DNA of 60,031 nt from an uncultured Eubacteriaceae bacterium (lineage in GTDB: Bacteria; Bacillota; Clostridia; Lachnospirales; CAG-274): positions 1 to 60,031 of the forward strand of contig CAMMIW010000014.1 in assembly GCA_946497035.1 (NCBI GenBank), read 5' to 3'. The position numbers and the translations under genes are program-made. Positions within the stretch are counted from its first letter, which is position 1; every line of letters begins with the position of its first letter. Shown piece after piece: positions 44,629-54,375 of this stretch. The notes below the pieces were generated by a model. The model was not told the origin of the DNA. It searched no databases and saw only the letters and a program-made list of their open reading frames with translations.

Positions 44629-45672
44629 ATGAATTATGATATAGATGTAAAAAAGGTACGTATAAATTGTTATAGACAATCTAAAATAGCAGGAGAATTT
44701 ATGCTTCAGTTACGTGTGCCAGGATCTTTAATAGATGCAAAACATTTAACTATGGTGCAAGAAGTTGCTCAAAAATGGGGAAATGGAACATTTCATGTTG
44801 GTATGAGACAAACTTTAAATATACCAGGTATAAAATATCCATATATAGAAGAAGTTAATAAATATATTAAAGAATATATTAGAGAAGTTGAGGTAGAAGA
44901 GTGTGATGTTGATATGGAGGTTAATGATGCAGGCTACCCTACAATAGGTGCTAGAAACATTATGGCTTGTATCGGAAATTCACACTGTATAAAAGCTAAT
45001 GTAAATACCCATCAACTTGCTAAAAAAATTGAAAAAATAGTTTTTCCTAGCCATTACCATATAAAATTATCTGTAGCTGGTTGTCCTAACGATTGTGCTA
45101 AAGCACAATTTAATGATTTTGGTGTTATAGGTGTTGCTAGAATGATATATCACCCTGAGAGATGTATTGGTTGTGGTGGTTGTGTTAAAGCTTGTGAGCA
45201 TCATGCTACAAGGGTATTATCTTTAAATTCTCAAGGTAAGATAGATAAAGATATTTGTTGCTGTGTTGGTTGTGGCGAATGTGTTTTAGTTTGTCCTACA
45301 AGCGCTTGGACAAGAAACCCTAAAAAGTTTTATAGAGTAACAATTGGTGGACGTAGTGGAAAACAGTATCCTCGTATGGGAAAAATGTTTTTAAATTGGA
45401 TAGATGAAGAAGCTTTATTACAAGTATTTTCTAATTGGGAAAAATTTTCAGCGTGGGTTATGGACTATAAACCACAATATCTTCACGGTGGCCATTTGAT
45501 AGATAGAGCAGGTTATCATAAATTTAAAGAATTAATATTAGACGGGGTAAATTTAAACCCAGAGTGTTTAGTTGCAGAGGAAATATATTGGGCAGAAAGT
45601 GAACAAAGAGCTAATATACACTTAAAACCTTTATCTCAACATAAAAAAGTTGGCCCACAAGCTATTTCTTAA
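44629..45672 (+). CDS. asrC: anaerobic sulfite reductase subunit C (siroheme-binding)
   Basis: 347 aa, the catalytic subunit. The siroheme/[4Fe-4S] cysteines are in MACIGNSHCIKAN and VAGCPNDCAKAQFNDFG. Two ferredoxin clusters are inserted after them (CIGCGGCVKACEHHATRV; CCVGCGECVLVCPTSAW). It needs siroheme, which the hemA / SirC-HemC / CobA-HemD operon just upstream is set to make. Ribosome site GGGAGGG. Confidence 0.95.
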   Translation: MNYDIDVKKVRINCYRQSKIAGEFMLQLRVPGSLIDAKHLTMVQEVAQKWGNGTFHVGMRQTLNIPGIKYPYIEEVNKYIKEYIREVEVEECDVDMEVNDAGYPTIGARNIMACIGNSHCIKANVNTHQLAKKIEKIVFPSHYHIKLSVAGCPNDCAKAQFNDFGVIGVARMIYHPERCIGCGGCVKACEHHATRVLSLNSQGKIDKDICCCVGCGECVLVCPTSAWTRNPKKFYRVTIGGRSGKQYPRMGKMFLNWIDEEALLQVFSNWEKFSAWVMDYKPQYLHGGHLIDRAGYHKFKELILDGVNLNPECLVAEEIYWAESEQRANIHLKPLSQHKKVGPQAIS

Positions 45673-45683
45673 TATGTAGTTTT

Positions 45684-45713
45684 AGACTGTAGATTTTATC
45701 TACAGTCTTTTTT
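45684..45713 (+). terminator. terminator of asrABC
   Basis: Ten-bp stem AGACTGTAGA (45684-45693 with 45699-45708), 5-base loop, then T5-6. Confidence 0.9.
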
Positions 45714-45791
45714 GATGTGTTAACGATAATCAAAGTAGTAATATGCAGTATTAGATATATTTTATTTAATCTTAATAATTTAAAATAACTT

Positions 45792-45832
45792 AAAAAATAA
45801 GGCTATAGATAACATCTACAACCTTATTTTTT
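45792..45832 (-). terminator. terminator of pfkA-pyk
   Basis: As minus-strand RNA the arms AATAAGGUUGUAGAU and AUCUAUAGCCUUAUU pair completely using two G-U pairs and end in a U run. The wobble pattern shows that the minus strand is the functional one. Confidence 0.8.
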
Positions 45833-45952
45833 AGGTTTTATAATAAATATTAGGGTATAGGGGCATTAGCCAATATCACATATATTTTTAAACATTGCCA
45901 TTACCATTAACCCCTCAATAATTAAAAAGAATCATTTTTTATTTATATTAAA

Positions 45953-47371
45953 TTATAAAGTTTGAGCTTTTAAAGTATTAGTAGAGCCTGTTTGTCCTAA
46001 AGGTGTACCACCAACAGTAACAATCACATCACCTTTTTTAGCAAATCCTTTTTCATTAGCAATATTAGCAGTATTTTGGAATAAATCTCCAGAAGAAATA
46101 CTATCAATATTTATTAAATAAGGATAGCAACCCCAAGTAAGATTTAATTGTCTTTGAACTCTTTCATCAGGAGTTAAGCCTAAAATAAGAGCTTGTGGTC
46201 TATATTTAGAAACTTCTCTAACAGTGAAGCCAGATTTTGTAATAGCCACAATACAAGGAGAATTTAAGTCGTTAGCAGTTGTGCAAGTTGCGTGGCTAAT
46301 AGCATCTGTAATGTTAGTATTTTTGTTAGTAGCATTACTATAAAATTTTTCTACATAATCTATAGAAGATTCGATTTTTGTAGCTATTCTAACCATAGCG
46401 TTAACAGCTTCTACAGGGAAGCTACCTTTTGCAGTTTCACCAGATAACATAATAGCATCTGTGCCATCAAAAATAGCATTAGCAACGTCACTAGCCTCAG
46501 CTCTAGTAGGGCGAGGGTTAGTTATCATAGATTCTAACATTTGAGTAGCAGTAACAACTAATTTACCTTTAGCTTTACATTTATCTATTAATTGTTTTTG
46601 GATGATAGGTACCTCTTCAAAAGGAATTTCTACACCAAGATCCCCACGAGCAACCATAATACCATCTGTAACTTCTAATATAGCATCAATATTGTCTACA
46701 CCTTCACGGTTTTCTATTTTAGATATAATTTTAATATCAGAGCCACCGTTTTCTTCTAAAACTTTACGGATAGATAAAACATCAGAAGCTGAACGAATGA
46801 AAGATGCAGCGATATAATCAAAGCCCATTTTTACGCCAAATTTAATATCGTCAATATCTTTTTCTGTAAGAGCAGGTAATTTAATAGATACGTTAGGAAG
46901 GTTAATACCTTTTCTAGAGCCTAACATACCACTGTTTATAACTTCACAAACAACATCATTACCGTTTATTTCTAAAACTTGAAGCTCAATTAAGCCATCA
47001 TCAATTAAAACTGTTGCACCAACGCTAAGATCTTTGGCAAAATCTTCGTATGTAACAGAAACTTTTGAAGCATCTCCTTCAATATCATCTGTAGTAAGAA
47101 TAAATTTGTTACCTTTTTCAAGTTTAACAGGTTCTTCTTTAAGAACTTTTGTTCTTATCTCTGGGCCTTTAGTATCTAAAATAAGAGGAATAGGCATATT
47201 TAATTCTTCTCTAATTTTTTTTACAGTGTTTATAGTTTCACTGTGAGATTCATGGCTACCGTGAGAAAAATTGATACGAACAGCGTTCATACCAGTTTCG
47301 ATAAGTTTTTTAACCATTTCTGGTGAGTTACTAACAGGACCTAATGTAGCAATAATTTTTGTTTTTCTCAT
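45953..47371 (-). CDS. pyk: pyruvate kinase
   Basis: 472 aa; PEP plus ADP to pyruvate plus ATP. MRKTKIIATLGPVSNS and GMNAVRINFSHGSHESH at the start, MVARGDLGVEIPFEEVPI, and the signature region IISKIENREGVDNIDAIL and TRAEASDVANAIFDGTDA are present. It lacks the extra C-terminal PEP-utiliser-like domain that some Firmicutes enzymes carry (about 585 aa). It follows pfkA by 25 bp. Confidence 0.96.
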   Translation of the reverse strand: MRKTKIIATLGPVSNSPEMVKKLIETGMNAVRINFSHGSHESHSETINTVKKIREELNMPIPLILDTKGPEIRTKVLKEEPVKLEKGNKFILTTDDIEGDASKVSVTYEDFAKDLSVGATVLIDDGLIELQVLEINGNDVVCEVINSGMLGSRKGINLPNVSIKLPALTEKDIDDIKFGVKMGFDYIAASFIRSASDVLSIRKVLEENGGSDIKIISKIENREGVDNIDAILEVTDGIMVARGDLGVEIPFEEVPIIQKQLIDKCKAKGKLVVTATQMLESMITNPRPTRAEASDVANAIFDGTDAIMLSGETAKGSFPVEAVNAMVRIATKIESSIDYVEKFYSNATNKNTNITDAISHATCTTANDLNSPCIVAITKSGFTVREVSKYRPQALILGLTPDERVQRQLNLTWGCYPYLINIDSISSGDLFQNTANIANEKGFAKKGDVIVTVGGTPLGQTGSTNTLKAQTL

Positions 47372-47396
47372 AATTTAAAATACTCCTTTATATATA

Positions 47397-48374
47397 TTAA
47401 GCAAAAGTTTTAATTATTTCATAAAGACTATTATCATATGTTCTAGTAGCTTTTAAGCCTTCTTCAAGATCGATATCGTCATATTTACCATTTTTATATA
47501 TCATAATTTTGTTAATATTACCTTTTAAAAGCTCATCAACAGCTCTATAGCCCATCATAGAAGCGTGCATTCTATCTACAGCAGTAGGAGCACCACCTCT
47601 TTGAAGATGTCCTAAAACAGTTGCTCTAGTTTCTATACCAGTAATTTTTTCTATTTTTTTAGCAAATTCGTGAGGTTCAACTTTAGTAAAGCCTTCTGCT
47701 AAAACGATAACGTTACTTATTTTACCATTTTTTCTGTTATTTTCGATAAGCTCGATAACTTCTTCTTCTGTAACGTCTGGTCTTTCAGGTATTAAAACTT
47801 CTTCAGCACCATTAATTAAGCCACACCATAAAGCTATAGCACCACAGTTTCTGCCCATAACCTCAATAATAGTGCAACGTTCGTGAGAAGAAGATGTATC
47901 TCTTATTTTGTTTATAGCTTCCATAGCAGTATTTACAGCTGTATCAAAACCAACTGTATATTCTGAACAAGCTAAGTCTAAATCGATAGTGCCAGGTATA
48001 CCCATTACTTTAACGCCTAATTTAGATAAATGTAGCGCACCAGTTAAAGAACCATCACCACCAATAACAACCAAAGCATCAATGTTTAAGTCTTTACAAA
48101 CTTTAACAGCTTTTTGTTTGCCTTCATCTGTCATCATTTCTTTACAACGAGCAGATAAAAGGATAGTGCCACCACGTTGCATTATTTCAGAAACACTTTT
48201 ATTATCAAGGTTTATATAATCACAGTTTATTAAACCTTCATATCCACGCATAAAGCCAACTACTTCAATGTTATTTTTAATAGCAGTTCTTACGATAGCA
48301 CGGATAGATGCATTCATACCAGGTGCATCACCACCACTTGTTAAAATACCAATTTTTTTAATTTGATTATCCAT
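47397..48374 (-). CDS. pfkA: ATP-dependent 6-phosphofructokinase
   Basis: 325 aa. GILTSGGDAPGMNASIRAIV and VVIGGDGSLTGALHLSKLG bind ATP. The catalytic motif reads PGTIDLDLACSEYTVGFDTA: the two aspartates are kept, but the usual Asn of TIDNDI is Leu, a change I associate with Lachnospiraceae enzymes. SHERCTIIEVMGRNCG and HLQRGGAPTAVDRMHAS follow. With pyk it makes a two-gene glycolytic operon. Confidence 0.96.
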   Translation of the reverse strand: MDNQIKKIGILTSGGDAPGMNASIRAIVRTAIKNNIEVVGFMRGYEGLINCDYINLDNKSVSEIMQRGGTILLSARCKEMMTDEGKQKAVKVCKDLNIDALVVIGGDGSLTGALHLSKLGVKVMGIPGTIDLDLACSEYTVGFDTAVNTAMEAINKIRDTSSSHERCTIIEVMGRNCGAIALWCGLINGAEEVLIPERPDVTEEEVIELIENNRKNGKISNVIVLAEGFTKVEPHEFAKKIEKITGIETRATVLGHLQRGGAPTAVDRMHASMMGYRAVDELLKGNINKIMIYKNGKYDDIDLEEGLKATRTYDNSLYEIIKTFA

Positions 48375-48513
48375 TAAAACACCTCGATTAAATGATTAAA
48401 TTTTTAACACCTTTACTTAAATTTTACAATTAAAAGTATATATTAGTCAATACTAAATTTAAAAAATTTTTAAATTATTAAAATTGACAAAAAAATAACA
48501 TACTATATGTAAT

Positions 48514-48542
48514 ATTGTATATAAATATAATAAATATGTCAA
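48514..48542 (-). promoter_or_regulatory. promoter of pfkA-pyk
   Basis: Minus strand TTGACA (48542-48537), 17 bases, TACAAT (48519-48514): near consensus. The leader to the pfkA ATG is about 130 bases; I see no known riboswitch in it. Confidence 0.8.
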
Positions 48543-48601
48543 GCATTATTACGTAGATATAAGGCTAATATTTTAAAACTTATGTATAATTTTATAAATA
48601 T

Positions 48602-51600
48602 TTATTTTAAAATTATACAACCTTCACCTAAAATATTTTTTAGCTCGCTTAAAAAATCATCACATATGTTAACCCAATGGCTATTATTTAACTTAAATTT
48701 AGCTTTTTTACTTTCATCATATACAATAACAGGTGTATTACCATTATTTTTTAAAATGATTTTTTCTATATCTTCTATACGTATGTTAAGCTCTTTTGGT
48801 AGCTTTATCCAAAGAGTTTTATTTATATTTTCTATCTCTTCATAAGGTTTTATATTTTTACAAATAATTTTTGGTTTTTGATCTTCAGATATACTAGCTG
48901 TGCCTTCTACAATAATAACATTATCTTCTAATAAATATTTTGAATATTTATAAAATATTTCTGGAAATACAATAATTTCTATTGTTCCGAACAAATCTTC
49001 TATTGTTAAGAAGGCCATTTGTTTATTATTTTTTGTAAATTTAGGTGTTACATTAGATATTATACCACCTAAAATAACTTTTTGATTATCTTTAACATTT
49101 TCTATTTGGTTGTTTTCATTTTCTACAAAATCTAAAGTTGTATTGCTAGTAAATTTTTTTAACGTATCATAATACTCATCTAACGGGTGGCCACTTATAT
49201 ATATACCCAGTATTTCTTTTTCTAAAGATAAAATTTGTTTTTTATTAAGCTCTGGTATGTTAGGTAAATTATCTTTATCTAATGTGCTTTCATTTGATGT
49301 ATTTATAGAAAATAAGTCTAATTGTCCTTCAATAGTTTTCTTTTTTAATTGACTAATGCTATCATAATATTTTTTATACACAGATAAATATTGAGAACGT
49401 TTGCCACCTAGAGAGTCAAAAGCACCTGCTTTTATTAAACATTCTATAGCTCTAGAATTAAGCTCACCATCTAATCTTTTTAAAAATTCTTGTAAAGAAT
49501 AATATTTGCCGTTTTCATTTCTTTCTTTAACAAGATTTTTAACAAGGTATTTACCTACATTTTTTATAGCAGATAAACTAAATCTAATTTTACCGTTAGA
49601 CACACTAAATCTGTCAAAACCTTCGTTAATATCTGGTGGCAATAGCTCTATATTCATTCTTTTTATATCTGCAATATATTCAGAAATTTTTGTAGCATTA
49701 TCAGATACACTCGTTAAAAGCGCAGACATAAATTCTACTGGATAATAAGCTTTTAACCAAGCTGTTTGACAAGCTATAACTGCATAGGCAGCGGCGTGAG
49801 ATTTGTTAAAGGCATATTTTGCAAAATCTTGCATCTCGTCAAATATTTGATTTGCTATTTTTTCATCTATACCTCTTTTTACACAGCCATCAACTTCTCC
49901 ATCAATACCATATATAAAGTTTTTACGCTCAAGCTCCATTTCATCTGTTTTCTTTTTACCCATAGCACGCCTTAAAAGATCACTTCTACCAAGAGTATAT
50001 CCAGCTAGCTCCTGCACTATTTGTATAACTTGCTCTTGATAAACTATACAACCGTAAGTTGTTTTTAATATTGGTTCTAAAAGAGGGTGCGTATATTTTA
50101 TTTCAGATTTTGTATTTTTACCTTTAACATATTTTGGTATAAAATCCATAGGCCCAGGCCTATAAAGAGATACACCGGCTATAATATCTTCAATAGATTC
50201 AGGCTTTAAATCTTTCATAAATTGTTTCATACCTAAGCTTTCTAATTGGAATATACCATCAGTATATCCAGTAGATATAAGCTCATATATTTTAGGGTCT
50301 TTATAGTTTATATCTTTTTCGCTAATGCTTATATTGTTTATACGGTTTATTTCGTTAAAAGTATCTTGTATAACAGTTAATGTTCTAAGTCCTAAAAAAT
50401 CCATTTTTAAAAGGCCTAGCTCTTCTAAAGTTGTCATAGGAAATTGGGTAGTTATAACTCCGTCATTTGTATTAAGAGGCACATATTCTACAACAGGTTT
50501 ATCGCATATAACAACACCTGCTGCGTGTGTAGAAGAATGTCTAGGAAGACCTTCAAGTTTTAATGACATATCTATAAGATGTTTAATTTGTGGGTTATTA
50601 TTATATTCTTGTAAAAGCTCATGGTTTTGAACTAATGCTTTAGATATAGTTATTTTTAATTCCATAGGTATCATTTTAGCTATTCTATCTACGTCAGCAT
50701 AAGGTATATTTAAAGCCCTTCCTACATCTCTTATAGCATTTCTAGCGGCCATTGTACCAAAAGTTATAATTTGAGAAACGTGATCTGCCCCATATTTTTC
50801 TATAACATAGTTTATAACATTTTGGCGTTTTTCATAGCAAAAGTCTATATCTATATCAGGCATACTTATTCTTTCTGGATTTAAAAATCTTTCAAAAATA
50901 AGGTTATATTCTATAGGATCAATATCTGTTATTTTTAAACAATATGCAACTATGCTACCTGCGGCAGAACCACGGCCTGGCCCTACCATTATATTATTAT
51001 CTTTAGCATATTTTATAAAATCCCAAACTATTAAAAAATAATCTACAAAGCCCATTTGTTTTATAGTGTTAAGCTCATATTCTAGCCTTTTTATTAAATC
51101 TTCTGTTATATTTTTATATCGTTGTTTTAGCCCTTCTTCACAAAGTTGCTTTAAATATAGAAAAGCATCTTTATTGTTAGGAACATTAAAAATAGGCAAT
51201 TTATATTTGTTAAATTCAAAAGAAATATTACACCTTTGTGCTATTTTATATGTGTTTTCTAAAGCTTCAGGAGCATAGGGAAATAATTGTAACATTTGTT
51301 GCGGCGATTTTAAATAATATTGTCCGCCTAAATAACGCATACGGTTTTCATCATTAACGGTTTTTCCCGTTTGTATACACAATAATATATCATGTGGCTC
51401 TGCATCTTCTGCTTTTATATAGTGTATATCGTTAGTACAAACAATAGGTATGCCTGTTTCTTTGCTCATTTTTATTAAATTTTGGTTTACAATAGTTTGA
51501 TTTTCTATGCCATGATCTTGTAGTTCTAAAAAGAAATTGCCTTGTCCAAAAATATCGTTATACATAAGGGCAAATTCTTTTGCCTTTTCATAAGAATGGG

Positions 51601-52051
51601 TTAAAATGTTTTTGGCAACTGCCCCACCCATACAAGCGCTAAGACCTATAATGCCTTTGCTATATTTTTTTAATATTTCAATATCTATTCTAGGTTTATA
51701 ATAAAAACCTTCTGTAAATCCTAATGATACTAGCTTAATAAGATTTTTATAGCCTTCATTATTTTCTGCTAGTAAAACTAAATGATAATATGTATTTTGC
51801 TTAGAATAAGATTTATCAAAACGAGAATTAGATGCAACATATACCTCACACCCCATAATAGGTTTTATGCCAGCTTTTGTTGCTTCTTTATAAAAATCTA
51901 TAGCACCATACATAACACCATGATCAGTAATAGCTATAGAGTCCATACCAAGCTCTTTAACTTCTTTAACTAATTCTTTTATTTTAGAAGAACCATCAAG
52001 TAGGCTATATTCTGTATGAACATGTAAATGTGTAAAATTTATTTTATCCAT
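48602..52051 (-). CDS. dnaE: DNA polymerase III alpha subunit (DnaE)
   Basis: 1149 aa. The N-terminal PHP domain (THLHVHTEYSLLDGSSKI), polymerase core with GPGRGSAAGSIVAYCL and ISMPDIDIDFCYEKRQN, then the fingers and tandem HhH and OB-fold (KVILGGIISNVTPKF) domains are all visible. It is the DnaE1/3-type replicative or lagging-strand polymerase; Firmicutes also carry PolC elsewhere. Its place upstream of pfkA-pyk is a common Firmicutes arrangement, though a 227-bp gap with its own promoter separates them. Confidence 0.96.
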   Translation of the reverse strand: MDKINFTHLHVHTEYSLLDGSSKIKELVKEVKELGMDSIAITDHGVMYGAIDFYKEATKAGIKPIMGCEVYVASNSRFDKSYSKQNTYYHLVLLAENNEGYKNLIKLVSLGFTEGFYYKPRIDIEILKKYSKGIIGLSACMGGAVAKNILTHSYEKAKEFALMYNDIFGQGNFFLELQDHGIENQTIVNQNLIKMSKETGIPIVCTNDIHYIKAEDAEPHDILLCIQTGKTVNDENRMRYLGGQYYLKSPQQMLQLFPYAPEALENTYKIAQRCNISFEFNKYKLPIFNVPNNKDAFLYLKQLCEEGLKQRYKNITEDLIKRLEYELNTIKQMGFVDYFLIVWDFIKYAKDNNIMVGPGRGSAAGSIVAYCLKITDIDPIEYNLIFERFLNPERISMPDIDIDFCYEKRQNVINYVIEKYGADHVSQIITFGTMAARNAIRDVGRALNIPYADVDRIAKMIPMELKITISKALVQNHELLQEYNNNPQIKHLIDMSLKLEGLPRHSSTHAAGVVICDKPVVEYVPLNTNDGVITTQFPMTTLEELGLLKMDFLGLRTLTVIQDTFNEINRINNISISEKDINYKDPKIYELISTGYTDGIFQLESLGMKQFMKDLKPESIEDIIAGVSLYRPGPMDFIPKYVKGKNTKSEIKYTHPLLEPILKTTYGCIVYQEQVIQIVQELAGYTLGRSDLLRRAMGKKKTDEMELERKNFIYGIDGEVDGCVKRGIDEKIANQIFDEMQDFAKYAFNKSHAAAYAVIACQTAWLKAYYPVEFMSALLTSVSDNATKISEYIADIKRMNIELLPPDINEGFDRFSVSNGKIRFSLSAIKNVGKYLVKNLVKERNENGKYYSLQEFLKRLDGELNSRAIECLIKAGAFDSLGGKRSQYLSVYKKYYDSISQLKKKTIEGQLDLFSINTSNESTLDKDNLPNIPELNKKQILSLEKEILGIYISGHPLDEYYDTLKKFTSNTTLDFVENENNQIENVKDNQKVILGGIISNVTPKFTKNNKQMAFLTIEDLFGTIEIIVFPEIFYKYSKYLLEDNVIIVEGTASISEDQKPKIICKNIKPYEEIENINKTLWIKLPKELNIRIEDIEKIILKNNGNTPVIVYDESKKAKFKLNNSHWVNICDDFLSELKNILGEGCIILK

Positions 52052-52155
52052 AAAACACCTAATTTCTATATTATTTTAAATTTATAAATTAATAAGACAA
52101 TATGTTAACAAAGCTTTACTATTTTATTTAAAAATAAAAATATTATTTATAGAAA

Positions 52156-52183
52156 ATGCCTAAGATTATAAAATCAAAGGCAT
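52156..52183 (-). terminator. weak hairpin after the GNAT gene
   Basis: ATGCCT/AGGCAT outer and GATT/AATC inner stems with AA-AA mismatches between. The T run on the minus strand is short (TTTT), so termination is uncertain. Confidence 0.4.
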
Positions 52184-52191
52184 AGTTAAAT

Positions 52192-53211
52192 TTAAACTTC
52201 TTCATCTATAAAAACTTTATCTAAAAGATTTATTTTATTAAAGTTTGTTAATATAAATTTATTATTTGTAAAATTACAAATATTTTTATAACCAAAAAAT
52301 ATGCTTAATAAATTTTGGATACTAACATTTAAAATATTTTCATTATTATCGGTTGTTTTTTCTAAATAACTGTTTTGGCTATTTATTGTAAGCTTAAATA
52401 GGCCGTTATTTTCGTTAATTATGTTATCTTTTATATTAAAATATAATGTAATATTATCATTATTTGGTTTTAATGAAAAATTTTTAAAAAATTCGTATAA
52501 ATTTATAATTCTAGCCATAACTAAGGGCTTAGTTTCTTTTATATTTGTAAAATTTTCATCTACAAATATTGCTCTTGTTATTTTTTCTTTCACACCCCAA
52601 TAAACATAATAACCTATAAAATTATCTTTATCAAAAAGTTTAATTATATTACCATTTTCGCTTTTTACCTCTTTTAACAATGTTTTAATATAATTATAAT
52701 CTCTTATACAAAAATTATTGTATCTTTTTTGTAAAAATTCATTTGTAAAATTAGCTATATTTTCATAATCATTTTCACATATTTCTACTTCTTTTAAATT
52801 ATTGTTATTTAACTGTAAATAATTATGGTTATATATATATTCAAAATCAAAAGGTAAATAAATTTCTTTTTTAGCAGGGCGTAAAAATGTGAAAGGTATT
52901 TTTTCTTTATACATATCATTTAAACTTTTATTTAAAAGCTCTGTCATATAACCTTTTTTTCTATGCTCAGGTAATGTGGCAACAGCTACAATATAATAAG
53001 ATGAATATTTTTTATTATTAATATACATTTTATAAGGGTTTAGATGTAACATAGATACAATTTTTTCATCTACATATTTACATAATATTTTATTATCAAT
53101 ATTTTTATAATTATAGTAATAATCTAAAAATTTTTTTGTATCTTCTTCAAAGATATTTTCCCATAAAGTTCTTGTAAATATTTTCTCCTCATTTAACAAA
53201 TATTTAACCAA
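52192..53211 (-). CDS. GNAT-family N-acetyltransferase (Eis-like)
   Basis: 339 aa, TTG start with GGCGGTGA upstream. The acetyl-CoA site is VATLPEHRKKGYMTELLNKS. The remainder (second GNAT-like region and a C-terminal SCP2-like part, about 240-339) follows the plan of Eis-type enhanced acetyltransferases, though it is shorter. Substrate unknown. Thirteen bp separate it from the lysyltransferase-like gene upstream; the two are one operon. Confidence 0.8.
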   Translation of the reverse strand: MVKYLLNEEKIFTRTLWENIFEEDTKKFLDYYYNYKNIDNKILCKYVDEKIVSMLHLNPYKMYINNKKYSSYYIVAVATLPEHRKKGYMTELLNKSLNDMYKEKIPFTFLRPAKKEIYLPFDFEYIYNHNYLQLNNNNLKEVEICENDYENIANFTNEFLQKRYNNFCIRDYNYIKTLLKEVKSENGNIIKLFDKDNFIGYYVYWGVKEKITRAIFVDENFTNIKETKPLVMARIINLYEFFKNFSLKPNNDNITLYFNIKDNIINENNGLFKLTINSQNSYLEKTTDNNENILNVSIQNLLSIFFGYKNICNFTNNKFILTNFNKINLLDKVFIDEEV

Positions 53212-53223
53212 AAAATCACCGCC

Positions 53224-54129
53224 CTATAATTGTATAACTCTATATTTTTTAGCGTAACCGATAGGTTCATAAGATAGTTTAGCCTTTCTAAGCCCTTCTA
53301 GGCCTAAATCATCTTCTCTATTAACAAGGTAAGCATCAGGAAAAGCATTTATTATAAATTGTTGGTTTATATAAGGATATAAACCTCTAATATTTGGGTT
53401 TGCTTTTTCTATATGGATTATAGCCATTTTTTCAAGCTCATTATAACTACCAATAGTAAAAGCTTCTAATTTGTCATTAATAAATATACCTGCCATTGTA
53501 ACATTTAATGCATTACAATTTTTTAATATATCCTTAATACCTTCTAGCTCACCATCTAAATGTTCTTCTTGGTTTTCTCCTTTGTTATCTCTCCATCTAT
53601 TTAAAAATTCTAATATAGTATCGCTAGCTTGACAACAAAGTGTTTTATAATAAAAATTATTTTCATTTTCTCTTAAAAAAGCATTTATATGATTTTTTTT
53701 CTTTCTAAGCTTTTTACCAGATAATGTTTTTAAATTTTCTGCTAAATATAAATAATCTTTAGCATCATCAACTTCGTTTATATTAAATAAGTTTTTATCT
53801 AAATTTAAGGAATTAATACCTTCTTCATCGGCTAAATATACTTTAAGATTTTTATTTAAAGTGTTATTAAAATAATCTAATAAAACGTTAAAAGCTTCTT
53901 TAATGTGTTCTTCTTTACACATAGGCAAGGCACAATAATCTTCACCATCTATAACCATAGTTATAAGTAGGGCTTTATTTTGCCAGATAGCAAATTTAAC
54001 GTTATAAAAATCTTTCCAAAGATAAACATCTAAAAAGACACTATCACAAGTTTTATTACTTCTTAATTTAAAATAGTAAGATATATTTTCTATATCGTTT
54101 TCAGATATAGGTTTAAAATTTAAACACAT
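53224..54129 (-). CDS. DUF2156 / phosphatidylglycerol lysyltransferase C-terminal-domain protein
   Basis: 301 aa from ATG 54129 (AGAAAGGA upstream; the frame opens 45 bases earlier). It has the acyltransferase-like fold of the MprF/LPG-synthase C-terminal domain: LSGKKLRKKKNHINAFLREN, IHIEKANPNIRGLYPYINQQ and FINREDDLGL-type end (VNREDDLGLEGLRKAKLSY). It has no membrane domain, so it is a free cytosolic form. Such proteins may use aminoacyl-tRNA; the acceptor is unknown. Confidence 0.82.
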   Translation of the reverse strand: MCLNFKPISENDIENISYYFKLRSNKTCDSVFLDVYLWKDFYNVKFAIWQNKALLITMVIDGEDYCALPMCKEEHIKEAFNVLLDYFNNTLNKNLKVYLADEEGINSLNLDKNLFNINEVDDAKDYLYLAENLKTLSGKKLRKKKNHINAFLRENENNFYYKTLCCQASDTILEFLNRWRDNKGENQEEHLDGELEGIKDILKNCNALNVTMAGIFINDKLEAFTIGSYNELEKMAIIHIEKANPNIRGLYPYINQQFIINAFPDAYLVNREDDLGLEGLRKAKLSYEPIGYAKKYRVIQL

Positions 54130-54375
54130 AACAATTCCTTTCTCTAGTAATATATAGTATTTATAGTATAGCAAATTACTATATATAAAACAAGTATAAT
54201 TTATTCTTTATAATAAACTTTTTATTTATATATAATACATATATTTATAAATTTAATAAGTTATACAAAAAATAATATTTATTTGGCAAAAAAATATATA
54301 CATAATATAAAAAATATGATAAAGTAAAATTATAAAAATTTTATTAAATAATATAAATTTAATAAGGAGAGATAT

